DNA of 64,000 bases from Phytophthora sp. 'mugwort' (GCA_033558025.1 JAUCEF010000003.1:1762001-1826000); one strand, 5' to 3'; positions 32,757-45,057 are shown, counted from the first letter of the stretch. Translations and numbers: made by a program. Notes: a model not told the origin generated them from the letters alone.

Positions 32757-33385
32757 CCCCATTTCCGAGTCAAGTTACAAATTTTACCAACCAAGCTGCA
32801 AAGTGTGATAGAATGGTATTTTGTGTGCTGTCACAAAAAGTTCATTTTACATAATTTGCAAAAATGATGGGTATGCTTTCCAGCCAAAAATCAAATCTAC
32901 TTTCCTCAATCTACTTTCCTCCAGTCATGTTGGCGGGAACTGCTTCGCTTGGGACCTTACAGTCATATTTTAAACCCCATTGAGGCGTGCTGGAACTCTT
33001 TAAAGGCCAAGAGCGGATTTGATAGCGGAAAGAAAGCAGGTATTCTTAGTTCGCGGAGAATACGACTCGTACACGGCGCACTGGCTGGAATTGATGAAGG
33101 AAGCGGTAGCTGTGACACATAGAGTCATAACGCGCCGGCTGGTTTGGCGCTACGAGCGTTGTTGCCTGCACCACTGTTTTGATGCTGGAAGAGGCGAAGA
33201 CATGCAGCTAGGTACCTGAAGTGTACTGTAAATACCAATGCTGTAGATTTGCAGTTTGGTTGACAAACGAGAATGTACTTTTTGCAAATCACAAAAAAAA
33301 ATGGTTTTTTTTCTCTTGGCCCATCTCCGTTTACCCCACTTTGCAGGCTGGTCGTCAAAACTGGCAACTTGACCGGGAATTGGGT
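32757..33385 (+). mobile_element. Decayed Tc1/IS630-type element with degenerate TIRs
   Basis: Bases 32757-32804 and 33338-33385 are inverted copies of about 48 bp at roughly 70% identity, sharing GTCAAGTT and CTGCAAAGT blocks. A transposase C-terminal relic lies between them. Outer ends and target duplication were not resolved. Confidence 0.5.
32940..33219 (+). pseudogene. DDE_3-type transposase C-terminal fragment
   Basis: In shifted frames the text reads HILNPIEACWNSLKAK, then ERKQVFLVRGEYDSYTAHWL and a C-terminal helix to a stop at 33217. LNPIE..WN.LK is the third catalytic block of Tc1/IS630-like transposases. The first two Asp blocks are missing. Confidence 0.55.
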
Positions 33386-34553
33386 GAAGTTACCTTATAC
33401 ACTTTACCCAAGTAGGAATGAATTTTGTGTGTCCTACACAAAATAGTTATAGGGATTCTATTGGGTTTTATATTTTTGGGGTTAGCTTATGTATCGTCGA
33501 CAGGAAAAAAGGCTGGCGGTGGCGACTAATTCGGACAAAACTGAAAAAGCAGAAGATGGCGATGATACTCGGCGCCAAGGACACCACGCCGACGGCGCGC
33601 GTGGCGGTGGTAGTCTTCCTTAAAACACTAGTAAGGAAGGCCGCCTCCGCTACGGCACGGTCGTGCGCGCGGCAAGAAGGCGTTCGGACTCAACCGCGTA
33701 GCCATTGAGGCATTTGGGACCTGGGGTTGGTCCGACGGCATTCCCGTATCAACGACTGTCTAAAAAGTAGATAATGGCTACAAATCCCAGCAAACAGTAA
33801 CCCTTTTTCTGTATTTCGTAAAATCTGTTATTCACTTTTGTAACTCTTATGCTTTTAAACTAAGCTAGCAGATAATTAAATATAATCATCTTGCAATTTG
33901 GCGAATATCCCTATAAAACCTCACTTGATCAGACGCGTAATAAAGACTGTTTGACGCTTTCCTGGTAGTTCTGCTGTTGAGAGGTGGGTCACATTAATAA
34001 CATGCGTAAAAATTTTGCTCACCAATTTTCTTTAGAAATACGGAAAACCCTTGTTTCGTCCCGGAACTCGCCGATACCCTCGCTGTTATTTGCTTGCACG
34101 ACTCCGTTGTATCCTTGCTATATGTAATGTGCTTTTCAAAGCTTTTGGCAAATCAGGATGAAAAAAAGCATTTTTCAACAGTGCGACAAGGTGTTCACAG
34201 TGACGATAATTCGACAAAGCTTACAAGTTAGATCCTGGTTTAGAAGAGAAAATATAATTAACGCAATCAGAGCGCCTACCTCAAGACGTACCACTCATAG
34301 CAAAGACTTGGATCGGGCAAGAGAACTATCGGTGGGGGTCAAAAGTCTGGATGGCTGACATTGCCTAGGCATTCTGAGATTTCTGCGCGTCGCAGCAACT
34401 TAAGGTGACCTTCTTAAATAGGCATACATTGGGGAGGCATCGAGCCCTCTATATGTATTCGATTGGTAAAGCTACCGTATCTAGCATTCTAGGACTGTCT
34501 GAACGTAGTCTTTTAGTCGGTGGTATAAGCTATTTCAGACTACAGGAAATGTA
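33386..34553. other. No supported gene
   Basis: Contains an 8-bp hairpin (CTTCCTTA/TAAGGAAG near 33616) and AT-rich sequence. Short ORFs show no domain. Confidence 0.45.
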
Positions 34554-35439
34554 TTGAAGGACGAGCCTCGAGCGAAGACATCAAGGTGGCCCAACCATGT
34601 ATGTGCATTTGTTCGGGTGTATGTGGCGGCCCACCCATACTTCTACTTCGAGGAACTACGTGGTGAACTTCGTGCTTGCTACGGGGATTCTCTGTGCCTC
34701 AGACCCCCACGATATGTCGCGCGTTGCGCTTTGTTCTCAAGCTCAACAGGAAGGTATTAACTAAGCGCGCAAGAGAGAGTCTGCCGCGCGAGAGGAGAAT
34801 ACGTCGATCACCTAGCTCCATTCTACAACGGACCTGACCATCTCGTCTTCATTGACGAGACTTCAAAAGCCGCAATGTGGGTTCTCGTGCTATTGTTGTG
34901 ATGCCTCGTTTTTTTAATTTAACCTTTTGTTAAGGTCTGTGCTTCGTCGCTGTGGCTGGTCGCCAGGGCACACTAGCTCAAGTCACGGTCCCATTTAGCA
35001 GCGGCAAGCGCGCGTCGATTCTTGCTGCTTTTGATGTCCAATTTTTTCTCGTGGGAAATGTAGAGGAAGCGTTCACGCGGACCGGATTTCACGAAGTCTT
35101 CGAGCAAAAATCCTGCCGTTTCTCAGTCCATGGCCTTATCGCGCGATAGTGGTCAAGGATAACGCGAAGATTAACATGTCCAAGGAGCTCCAAGTGATGG
35201 TCCATGAGACAGGCGTGCTGCTATTTTTTCTACCACCGTACTTGCTGGACCTCAATCCTATTGAGATAGGATTTTCGTTGCTCAAGCGCTGGATCAACGC
35301 CAAGCCAATTTTGGCATTTCGCGAAAATCCCCTCGCGGTGCTTATTGCCGCCATGCATCAATGCACTAGACAAAATGAAGTAGGAGATAATCTATGTCGA
35401 CGCTGCGGTTATAGTCAAAACAAGCTCTCGATTAAATAA
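34554..35439 (+). pseudogene. IS630/Tc1-like (DDE_3) transposase relic
   Basis: Pieces appear in family order. WPNHVCAFVRVYVAAHPYFY at 34590 is the helix-turn-helix region; LTKRARESLPRER follows near 34755. FIDETSKAAM near 34850 gives the first Asp. VKDNAKINMSKELQVMVHET near 35155 gives the second Asp, and LDLNPIEIGFSLLKRW near 35245 the Glu. The end TRQNEVGDNLCRRCGYS closes at 35437-35439. It is broken by frameshifts near 34700, 34800, 34870 and 35140. TIRs were not recognised. Confidence 0.8.
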
Positions 35440-35482
35440 GTATAACATCGCCACCTCAGCGCTTCCATTACGAACCTTATTC

Positions 35483-36328
35483 TTATGCATGGTCTGTGTC
35501 AAGCATATTTCCTGCTAGAGCGTCGTTGCTGACCTCTGCCGGCTCACGAAATGGAGGACACTGTAACTGGGAGCCAGGTACGGTGCGCAGGTCAGCGACA
35601 TTCACTTGTACCCCGACTGGAACGTTGTGGATCTTGATCCGCACGAGCTGATATGCTGCGTTGGCTAGCAGTTGGCCATTTTGCATTGCGTCGTCGATAG
35701 CGGCTTGTTGAGCATCAGCATGCGGTAGCTGGCGAGACGTCGTATTGTCGGGCATGGCCACTGCGGCATCTTCTGGCAGTCTTGCCTGCGTGACTGCCAT
35801 ATACGTACGCGTTTCATTTCCTGCAACAACACCTTGTATGCGAAGCATCTCGGCAACCCTCGGCATCTGCTTTTGAATGCGCGCAGCCGTCACTCTGCAC
35901 AGCTTCGTCGTCTGCTCAGCAGGCTTGGGTACGTAAACGTGTAGCTCGAGGACAACCCCCTGCCTGGCCGTTTTGGCGACGCCTTGCCTTTTGCCGTATT
36001 GTATCGAGCTGAACTTTCATTGCCTGGTTGTCGTTGATGATGATCAGGAAGTCGTTCGGATAGGCGTTATTCGTCGGCTTGAAGTAAATGTCGAAGTCAG
36101 AGTTCCATTGCCCAGGTAACTTACTCGCGATGTCCTCCTCCACCGTAGCTCGCAGTACGCGCCACCCCTGTGATATAGGGAAACAAATGCAGAAGAAGGC
36201 GACACTTTGTTACGGCATGAGGCATAAAGCTCGCCATTCTTGATGAACAACCGGCACGTTAGATTACCAGGGAGGGGAATTACTTCCTCCATCGTTATTC
36301 CACAAGTGAGCTTGTACGGCCTTACCAA
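35483..36328 (-). pseudogene. Unidentified broken ORF
   Basis: Three minus-strand frames join into one protein-like text. The first is VRPYKLTCGITMEEVIPLPG at 36328. The second is EEDIASKLPGQWNSDFDIYF at 36140. The third is IQKQMPRVAEMLRIQGVVAG at 35880, ending HNVPVGVQVNVADL and DTDHA at 35483. Frameshifts occur near 36140 and 35920. I do not recognise the family; position among transposons suggests a repeat-family protein. No signal peptide or membrane segment is seen. Confidence 0.4.
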
Positions 36329-36648
36329 AGAGCCCCAACCCCTGCTGCTCCTTCATTTCAGGCGCCACAGCTACCGCTTCCCCAATATTCGTCGCACAGC
36401 AGCAGCCACTTTTCCGGTGAGCTCTGATTGCCGCGCATGTCCCGCCGCCGCTGTCTATCCGCTCGGCTCCGATCCTAGAACGCCGCCAACCTCTTCTCTC
36501 TCTGAGCACCGTCTTGTTGCATCCATCCACTGCTCTTATCCAGCCGACCGCTTCCGCCATCATGCTATCCGTGTCGCCATTCGGCGGTCAGTCCTTGAAG
36601 CCACCCACAGATTGCCCAACCGCACTTCAGTACCACCAGCAAAGAGAT

Positions 36649-36712
36649 GCCCACGGGAGGAATTGAACCCGTGTCATTCGCGTATGGAGCTTTTCCACTA
36701 AGCTACGTGAGC
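36649..36712 (-). other. tRNA-like relic / SINE head
   Basis: On the minus strand GCTCACG (36712-36706) can pair with CGTGGGC (36655-36649) as a 7-bp acceptor stem with one wobble. Box A TAGCTTAGTGG lies at 36705-36695 and box B GGTTCAATTCC at 36669-36659. The D stem (GCTT/AAGC) forms, but anticodon and T stems do not, so it is not a working tRNA gene. A tRNA-derived SINE head is likely. Confidence 0.5.
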
Positions 36713-38410
36713 GTTCATGGTGACCTTGTGGGCTTGAGTAGCAGTCTCCCTTGGCGTGCTGTCGTTCTTGGTTCCTCCTTGGTTTCTTGATTGTATATGA
36801 GAGCGCGTTCCACGTGCCACCTGGTGTCGTAAATCAAGTGTCGATCCCAGATTAGATCGAATGTCGCTTAATCGTGGAGGGTAAAGTAATTTTTACGTGA
36901 CCCTCGACGGCACTTTAAAAAGTTCGAATTCGCAATACAAGTCCGACGCAGGTCTGAGAAAGCACCGTCAAAAAGACAGCAAGGCACAATAGTAGTTGAA
37001 AATCGCGCGGCTTTGTGCGACACAAGCTGTGTTCTTCATGTTAGTGTAGCTATAACTATTCCAAAATGCATAAACTGTCTATAATTGAGTGGGACAGAGG
37101 AGTCCACGATTGTGCAATATCTCTGCTTTGAAAAGTTGGCCTGCTGCCTAACTGGCGAAATTTTGGCAGACTGGGCGAGGTTACAGCTGAATCATTTGCA
37201 TGGGGCTGCCGGTTGATCCGTGTTGCAGTGCTTTTAGTATATGACGTTAGCACTTCATAAATGAACCAGTCGGCAGTGACCCAAGGTTACACCAACAGCC
37301 CGGTCCTCAACTATACTACTGAAAAGCATGATTGTTATAATACATATGTATTATGTAGGTGGCTGTTGGAGAAGTTTACACGTTGTTCGAGTTGTGGAAC
37401 AACACTCTCTGGTGGAGACGTCGGTCCTGATGGAGATGTCCGACGTGCTGCTGGTGGAAAGTGTAGACGTGTGGGCACCACTAACACACGTAATAACGGT
37501 TGGCTGGAAAATGTGATAATTGAAGGCGGTTGCTTGTGATTTCATGGAGTTTACGTGGATTTCCGACAGGTTTGTTTGTTTCCGGCTTCATGCCTACCGC
37601 AAACGTCGCTTTTACATTCGACAGCTTCACGTTCTACACCTTCATTCCCAGCGTCTTACTGTCTTTCTAAGCGAACGTCATTGGTTGTCATTTTGGCGAG
37701 ATTGCATTCATTCCCAAAGCGATTTCCGTAAGAGCTGAAAAGCTCTCAATGCAATCACCGCGACAAAAATGAATTATGATTATTCATAATTTGTTCATTG
37801 AATGGGCGGTGACCCGGGTCACCGTCCACCGTTTCACTTGTATAATTATATTTGTGAAATTACGGATGTCGGATCGCATTCACTAGTACACCGGGACGTT
37901 ACTGACGAGGGGCAGGAGCTGCTATCAGCTTCCAAGTCTTTAAAACCTTCTGTATCCAATCTGAGTCCCACCGGGTCCGAGATTAGATGAAGTATGAGCA
38001 GGAGCGTGATTTGGGCGCGAACGCGGCGGTGTAATATGTCTGTTAAAAGTCTGACCTTTTCGCGACTTGGCTCTTCATCAATAAGTGCGTGACATTTATG
38101 TGTGAGATCGCTGTTATAGCGCTCGACGGGGGGGGGGTGGGGGGGTCGTCTGTTTGTAACTAAATATCGACGCAACCCAGGCGCATTCCATCATTCCGAC
38201 TTAAATTCTTGATCCACGTCATCTCGAAATATTTCCAAAACCGCTTTTAGTTCTCCTTTGAATCAAAGAAAATCCAGCTGCCTGGCAGTCTCGCTCGCTT
38301 CAACCGAGCTCTAATATCACGTTTCCCTTGACCAGTGGTATCTGGGCGCGGTATATTTCTTCTTCAAAACTATGAAGTTTTCATCGTCTTTTTGCCGATT
38401 CGAAGTGAAG
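36713..38410. other. No supported gene
   Basis: Holds two 18-bp perfect palindromes (37337-37354 and 37807-37824) and poly-G runs of 10 and 7 at 38128-38145. ORFs lack domains. Confidence 0.45.
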
Positions 38411-38462
38411 GAAAGGCATCCAATGAAACAGGTTTTACAGCCTGTTTCATTGGATGCCTTTC
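38411..38462. repeat. Perfect 22-bp inverted repeat (hairpin 1)
   Basis: Bases 38411-38432 are the exact reverse complement of 38441-38462 around an 8-nt loop. It ends four bases before a second, longer hairpin. Confidence 0.95.
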
Positions 38463-38466
38463 TTTC

Positions 38467-38543
38467 GTTGTGATTTCGAGTATAGGCTGTCAAGGATCAA
38501 TTTAGGAAATTGATCCTTGACAGCCTATACTCGAAATCACAAC
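38467..38543. repeat. Perfect 37-bp inverted repeat (hairpin 2)
   Basis: Bases 38467-38503 are the exact reverse complement of 38507-38543 with only AGG between. The right arm overlaps text of the MULE-like fragment on the minus strand, suggesting that the left arm is the inverted duplicate. Confidence 0.95.
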
Positions 38544-38861
38544 TAAAGTGGGCTGGCTTGAGCTTTCTCTTGATTGCGATGAACTCGAAATGCAGCAAAT
38601 ACTCGCAGACGTCAGTAGTTGTTTCGCCGTCAGCACATAAACACCGGCAAGTACTGATCGGAAATATTGTCGTGTATGATGATGGCCACAAGTTGGTAGA
38701 ACTGCGCCGGCACACAACTGTACGTGGCATCGTGAAATGGAGGTTTGCTGCTGCCGCATTCGATCGACAAGCTGAGGATGCGCACAACTCATAACTCGAT
38801 GCAAAACTTCAACTTCGTGTTCTGACTGAAAGAACTTCGTGGGTTGTTTCGAACGTGGCAA
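38497..38861 (-). pseudogene. Possible MULE transposase fragment
   Basis: Across minus frames the text HDNISDQYLPVFMC, EYLLHFEFIAIKRKLKPAHF and SCDFE resembles the core of MULE transposases, where a free-choice ligand region precedes a DFE motif holding the second catalytic Asp. The stretch is short and broken; it ends in hairpin 2. Confidence 0.35.
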
Positions 38862-39071
38862 AGTCGTTCATTCTCGATACGGCCGTAGAATTCGCGTCCG
38901 AAATGACTGAGACCTCGTTTGTTGGTTGGTCTAGCCTTTGTTTGGCACCATTGGAGTTCGTGTTTCCCGTACAGGTTTCATGTTGAAGCGGTACAACATT
39001 TCGTCGATATACGCCATTTGCGAGAGCTAAATTGTGTTCACTCCTTGCTGCTCCATACGCACACCCAAGAA

Positions 39072-40333
39072 TTAGGAGGGTTCGCTCATGTCCTTGACGT
39101 TATACTTCAAACTCAGCGCCGCCATCAACCGAAGCACTAGCGTTTCGCTAGGATGATCCACCAAAATATCGTCGACGTAGAGCCATAACAACAACCCGTT
39201 AGCAACCCACACGAAATAAAAACAAGCATCACCTGTTGTAGCCTGCAGTCCGTAGCTTTTCAGGTACGAGTCGATTTCACGATTCCATTCGCGACCCGCC
39301 TGCTTGAGGCCATAAAGTGTCTTTCGGAGTCGCCAGACCTTGCTTTCTTGTCCCGGCACCTCAAACCCTTTAACTTGTCCGATGTACACAGTTTCTTTCA
39401 GCGAAGCTTTCAGGTACGCGGCCGGAACATCGCCCTGGCGTATCGCCATTTTGTACTTGATAGCAATGATGAAGAAAATCCGTGCGCACATCAGGTCCGC
39501 GACTGGTGCACGCGTCTCGAAGTAGTCAACCAGGAAAACTTACTTGTCGCCTCGAGCGCAGACTCTGGCTTTGAACCGCCGATTTCGCCATTGGGGCCAG
39601 TCTTCACACGAAATTGGACCGTGTTGCCGAGAATGTGAGCGCCTTCGGGGGCGTCCACAAGGATGAAAGTACCGTTGTCAGCCAGCGCTTTTAGTTCTGC
39701 TTGAATGGCTTCTTGCCACTGCGGCCGTTGTGGAGATTTACGTGCTTCTGTCAGCGTGAGCAGTTCTTGAATCCTTTCAGCTAGGCATATGAAAGCTGCG
39801 TCAATGCCTCTTGAAGAAACACATTCTGACCGCCTTCTTCTAGTCAGCTCAGAGGTTCCGTTGGCGCGCTCGACTTCGAATTGGGACCAACTGGTGTCAC
39901 GAAGACTTGCCACTGCATTTTCACGGTTTCGTATAGCATCACTTGAGACTTCGGGGACTGCGTGCTCAGCGTTTCCTCGTCTTCCTCAATATCCTCACGC
40001 TCATTAAAAGGGCATCATCCAGCACCACTTCATCTACCAGCATGGTGGCTAGCATGATAACGTCGTCGTTTCTTCAATCGGACGTCCTTGGCCTGGAATA
40101 TAGACGGGATAACCTTGGATTTCATCACTGAAGCCGACAAAACCACCGATGCAGCCCCGCCCATCGAATCGAATGTTTTTCAGACGGATCGGATCCGGTG
40201 TTCGTACAACAGCAGTCTGGCCAAAGATTGGAATTCCGGCAACTGCGGACGTTGCTGAAGCTGCAACGAGTTTCGCCCTGGCCGTCTGGCACACGATGCA
40301 CGAATTGGGAATCGACACCGTACACAATGTCAA
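39072..40333 (-). pseudogene. Copia integrase/reverse transcriptase relic
   Basis: The minus strand runs from the end of integrase (TPDPIRLKNIRFDGRGCIGG, VYIPGQGRPIEE near 40140) into the start of reverse transcriptase (PQWQEAIQAELKALADNGTF, GNTVQFRVKTGPNG near 39650). After a frameshift near 39560 it reads IRQGDVPAAYLKASLKETVY, LRKTLYGLKQAGREWN and the catalytic LYVDDILV near 39170. RNase H and LTRs are not seen. It is a different subfamily from the element at 26238. Confidence 0.85.
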
Positions 40334-40679
40334 TCAATCGGGTAAGTCTATTTCGCGCAAGTTATCGCTGCTGCTGTGGTACATATTACTAACTTTTCTT
40401 GTAGCTGTTAACTACAAGTATATTTACCTGCTCAAACTGTTGCTAAGAAAGGATGCATACAGTGTGGATGAAAGCGCAGGGAAATGAAAGAGTCACTGTG
40501 ATGTAGTTAGGCGACATCAACAGCGCCAAGTACGACCCGTCTCTTGTGTTTAAAATCAAATCATCGATTAACCCCGAACGACCCCGAACAAATTATGCAT
40601 TGTAGCACGGCTTTGGCTCACAGCGCTGAATAGAGCTTTAGCCAGCGCAACAGGGGGTTCAGGTTTACGGCAACCGGGC

Positions 40680-41262
40680 GGGTTGGTGGAATGGTGACCA
40701 CACCATTCCGTTTCTGCTCCACCACTTTATTTTCATCGTGAAGATATGCACAAGCCCATTCTACTACTGTTTGACATGTTTCGGGGCACTGGCGTGTGGA
40801 CGTCCAGATCGTCGCACGTCTTCTAAATGCAGAGCTCATGAAAATCCCGGCCGGCTACGCGTTCGCGCATCAGCCGACGGATATTGCGTGGAACAAGCCT
40901 ATCAAAGACAAGCTTCGAGCAAGTTGGTGATAGGCCATGCTGCGACAGCAACGCACCTACACGCCTGGCGCAGGCTTAAACTGAAGGGGTCACACGCGTG
41001 TGGCTGCTTGAGTTGGCTAGAACACCATGTGCATCTCACTCTCTCTATCAACCATTGTGAACGGATCTACAAGGCGAAGTTCGTCGCCGACATAGCTCCA
41101 GTGTCGCCACAATCACGGACAGTAAAGATAGACCCCAACTGCGAAGATTTATTTTTCGCCTCGTCAGTAAGTTGGAAGTGCAGTAGCAGGTATTTGAGTG
41201 CGGAGCTGCGGGCCCCGTCCGCGGTTGACACGTTGTCTACAGAGGAAGAGGAAGAAGGTTAG
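40680..41262 (+). pseudogene. Pogo/Tigger-like transposase relic
   Basis: One frame reads HKPILLLFDMF near 40745, a neighbouring frame VDVQIVARLLNAELMKIPAG and HQPTDIAWNKPIKDKLR to about 40930. This is the second-Asp and QP.D..W..P pattern of DDE_1 transposases. The frame open to 41262 continues with RRLKLKG, IYKAKFVADIAPVSPQSRTV and an acidic end. TIRs were not recognised. Confidence 0.55.
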
Positions 41263-41708
41263 GTGCATGAATATATCTTTGCGCTGGTCATTGGAGGGTT
41301 ACCCTTGTACATCTCGTACTCGCGCGCAACGTGACAACTTCAAGTTCATGTATCCTGGGGTGTCATGTAGGAAATCTCAAATATGGTAGTTAACTTCCTG
41401 GCTGGCTCTATACAGCGTTCAACGTTTTTATCTTTTAGAGAAATTCTGTTCAGGGTACGAATCTGCTCTATCAGGTTCGGTGCGTATATAAAACCATGAT
41501 TCGAAAAGTGCTGATAAACCTAACCAACTATTTTGTCTGTCAAGTTGATATACAGTTCTAGTGCTCATTTGCATCGATGAATTATTTCACTGTCGTCTCC
41601 TTCATACACATTTTGATCGATTTTACATGTTAAAAGAACTCACGTACTGTCATTATTGAAAAACTGCATACACAAACTTTACATATTGTAAACGCATCTG
41701 GCAAAACG

Positions 41709-42990
41709 GTGGAAATACTCAAAACACTATTGAATGTGATCTTCAGCACCCGCAATGTATTCGTAGCACCCATACACGAGAAAGGTCATCGCCGTCACGC
41801 TGCATACTTTAGTGTAGAACATACAAGTCTCCTTCTGGAACACAGTACACACATCAAGCAGGGAGAAGGAGAAGACCACCCGACTGCACGAGCTGCCGCC
41901 CCCGATAGCACAATAAGAAAGGCGCCGCCCTCCGACAGCACGACACTAGGCAAGTCGCCCCCATTACCATCTCCTAAAAAAGCGATCAGTGACCCCCCCC
42001 CCCCCCCCCGAAAATACGACGAGGCGCGCAGCTCTAACAGGAAGAAAATGCCCCTGCCTCCTCCCGACAGCATGACGACAAGCGCGCCATCCTTCGAGAC
42101 CACGACGAGAGGGGCAGGAAGCACTAATAGCTCGCGGTGATCGTGCTGGACGAGGTGAAGGCGATCAAGAGCCTGTCTGGTGATGAGACGCAGGTGCTAC
42201 CGGATGTCCAGAAGCCTGTGATTACGCCGGAGGTGCCAGAGGAGGCGAAGGGTGAGAACGAGCGTACCGGCGAGCAGCTCCAGGTGGTGGGTGCGGTGAT
42301 GGGAACTGGTGCGACGGATCAGGCCAGCCCGACCATGGCGAACGGATTGTTGATATCGCTCACGAACTCGGAGACAACGATGACAGTGGTGGTGCCGAAG
42401 GAACAAACCCCTCCCGGTGAGAAGAAATTCGTGGTCCCGGAGATGAAAGAGGCTGAGGTTTTGCCCGGCAGATTGAGGAGGATAATATGAGATAGGCGGC
42501 GCAGTTCTTGGGCCGTATAGCGCAACCAAAAACCCGAACAGGTTACCGTGCGACAAGGCGGCGCGCCAGGACAAGTCGATCTGACGGCGATCCAACTGTC
42601 GATTCGCAGCCCGCCATTGTGAGCTTTCATTAACCACCGCTAACGGGTCCTACGTCGACCAGGCGTACCACGTCGTCTACGCTAGCTGTAGGAGGTAATG
42701 TATAGTGCTCTAGATGCGAGTGAGATTAACTGGTATATGCAACTCGCTAACGCTAGTGTTGGTCTACTGCGTACCGGTTCGATGTAGGCCGACAAAACGA
42801 GCCTCATTCTCTCGTCGGAATCGTTTCGGACCACGCTAGCACAGCGTATGCCGTTCGTCACTTTCACGAATATCCCGGAGTCGTAAGGCGTATCCCAAGT
42901 GGATACAGTGCGCGAACCTGAAAAAGCAACTGCACCGACAGCTGTGCAAGTTGGTATCAACCTCCTAGCCGGTAAGGGGCATGTCATTTA
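41709..42990 (+). pseudogene. Proline-rich relic of unknown family
   Basis: The frame 41709-42140 is Pro/Ser/Lys-rich and includes the 17-C tract at 41993-42009. The next frame (from 42137, GTG) gives an acidic stretch (LSGDETQVLPDVQKPVITPE) to 42490. Further protein-like text (NWYMQLANASVGLLRTGS, MPFVTFTNIPES) follows to about 42900. It may be one decayed gene or retroelement gag; no domain is recognised. The region 41263-41708 shows nothing. Confidence 0.3.
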
Positions 42991-43101
42991 GCTCCATTCG
43001 ACCGGTGTGAACCCCCTTTTTGCGCCGAAACTAATATTTGCTCTTCTGTCTTACCGACTTCGACTTCATATGCGCGGGTGCAGACGACGACACAACACGT
43101 A

Positions 43102-44651
43102 TCACACCATCACCAGCAGGTGGAAGAGGATCATCCACGAGGAATGAGGTGGATGCTGTCTTGGGTGCGTACTCCGACACTTGTCCCGTTCTCGCCATTT
43201 CTGAGTACACGTTTTAAGCCTCTTTTGTGCAGCTGGAGCCTCGCGAAATGGTGCAGTCTTCATTGATTCAATGGCGCAGCAAGAGAGCAGCAAGGTGGCG
43301 AGAACTCCTACCTTTTGGCGACGACGGTGCGTGTAGTCGCGTTTCAACACTTTGTTGAATTGCTCACATAGATTGTTTGTTTTTGCGCAGACAGTAGGAG
43401 TCCGTAGCATTGCCAGCGACTGAAGCACCCAGCCATTCATACCTTCGAAAAGTATGCTGCAACGTTTGCCACAGCGGTTTACTCGACCATCGACCAAGCG
43501 CTTCCCGCTTGATTGAGTCGAATGCTGCTTGCCCACGAGCAAAATGCATGTCGAACACGTCGCGCATGACGATCGCACTCTGCGATACAGGGAGCTTACT
43601 CGTGCGCTCGTAGACCTTAGCAGCTATATGATACCAGCACACCAGATACGTATAGTTGTTATCCATACCAAACGCTCTGTCGAACGCCGTATACATGCTG
43701 CCTCGGCGTCTGCCATTACGTACTGCACCTTGAGTTGCACACCCGTGACTTTGTGGAATATACGTCGCAGTGCAGCCATCAATTCCACGCATACATCCTC
43801 CCTGCGCTGAGAGACGATGAACAGCGCCAGTAAATGAAATGAACGAAGGCAAACCGAGATGCCGACAACTACGACAGGGTAGTACGGCGAGTTAAGCTTG
43901 AAGGTACCAACCACATGAAGTACAAATGTGCTAGGATCGTGGGCGGCAGACTGCAACAGCCGCTTCGACGTTATGCCCAGCATGAATGGGTCATCATCAG
44001 TGCAAAGCCTCTAATTTAGTCGTCGCCGATTGACTCTTGAGCTGTAGCTCGCGATGCTCAGAGCTAAGAACTTCCAGAGTCAGCTTTCTTTTGCCGACAT
44101 GTGGCTTCGCGTTCTGTCCTCGCACAACGCAAACGTGAAGCCCACATGTCCGTCCTCGTCCCCAGTGTAGACAGCATCGCTGACTTTGCCAACGATTAGG
44201 TCGAAGAAGTCGCTAAACTTAAGGTGTCGCTTTTTGTAGCTCTGCGCATCCAGGTCAAAACGCCGCATCATTCCGTGGCGGATGCGGGAAGGTTTGTGAC
44301 CTTTGGTAACCAGCTCTTTCACGAGTGCTTCCATGGACTCAGTCAAATGTGGAGTACGCAAGGGGCGCACTTGCGGGACGTGTGCGCCAACCTCAGCAAG
44401 CGTCACAATCTTCAGCGCTTCACACATCTCCAGCTTTCCCCGCCATGGTCAACGAACATGAGTGAGGCAGTTTTGCACGTTACAGATGTACAATTTAGCA
44501 GCTGAAATCGCTTGCTGTTCGGCATGATCTCCATGAAGATGTTGCAAAGCCTGACGTTGCTTTTGGTGACCTTGGACGGGAGAATGCGGAGCTCAGAGTC
44601 ATGATTCGGTAGGTGATGGGCGAGAGCAACCCATTTCAGCTTCGGGGTCAT
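43102..44651 (-). pseudogene. Mutator-like (MULE) transposase relic
   Basis: From ATG 44651 the minus strand reads LKWVALAHHLPNHDSELRIL, then MFVDHGGESWRCVKR. RPLRTPHLTESMEALVKEL and HLKFSDFFDLIVGKV follow near 44250. The catalytic region is DPSTFVLHVVGTFKLNSPYY (where the first Asp is expected, now Val), KVTGVQLKVQYVMADAEAAC, then FGMDNNYTYLVCWYHIAAKV. CAKTNNLCEQFNKVLKRDY comes later near 43370. Frames change several times. The subfamily differs from the MULE relic at 12961. Confidence 0.8.
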
Positions 44652-45057
44652 GGTGATGGTGGCGAAGGTGGCGGCGGTGGCGGTGATGGTAGTGGCGAGA
44701 AATTCCGAAGTTCCATGGGGGGCTACAACTGACGCGATGCTAGTGGCTTGATTGGATAAATTTAGGTCTAGTAGGCTCCTAAGATTGGTCAAATTTGAGG
44801 AGGACAGTCAAAACGGGTGCTTCTGGTCCAATCGTTTGTGCTGGAGGCAAACTGTGGTGATCAGGATAATTATCCGGGTGGCACCGTACGATCGTGGGTG
44901 TTGTGAGTACAGGAGTGTGTTTTCGTTAGAACGTGAGTATTGGGAGGGCGTTCTCGACAAAACGTTTTAAGCACAATGTGCTAAAACGGAAAATATCAAT
45001 ACTGTGCGTGCATGTCATGCATGTACTGTATTAATATTTTCCCTTCTTATTTTTTAG

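Noticed and set aside
44630..44710. Trinucleotide-like GGTGGCGGT run as a microsatellite-encoded protein tract
   Set aside because: It is an imperfect short run at the start of the MULE relic upstream of the chosen ATG, with no independent ORF.
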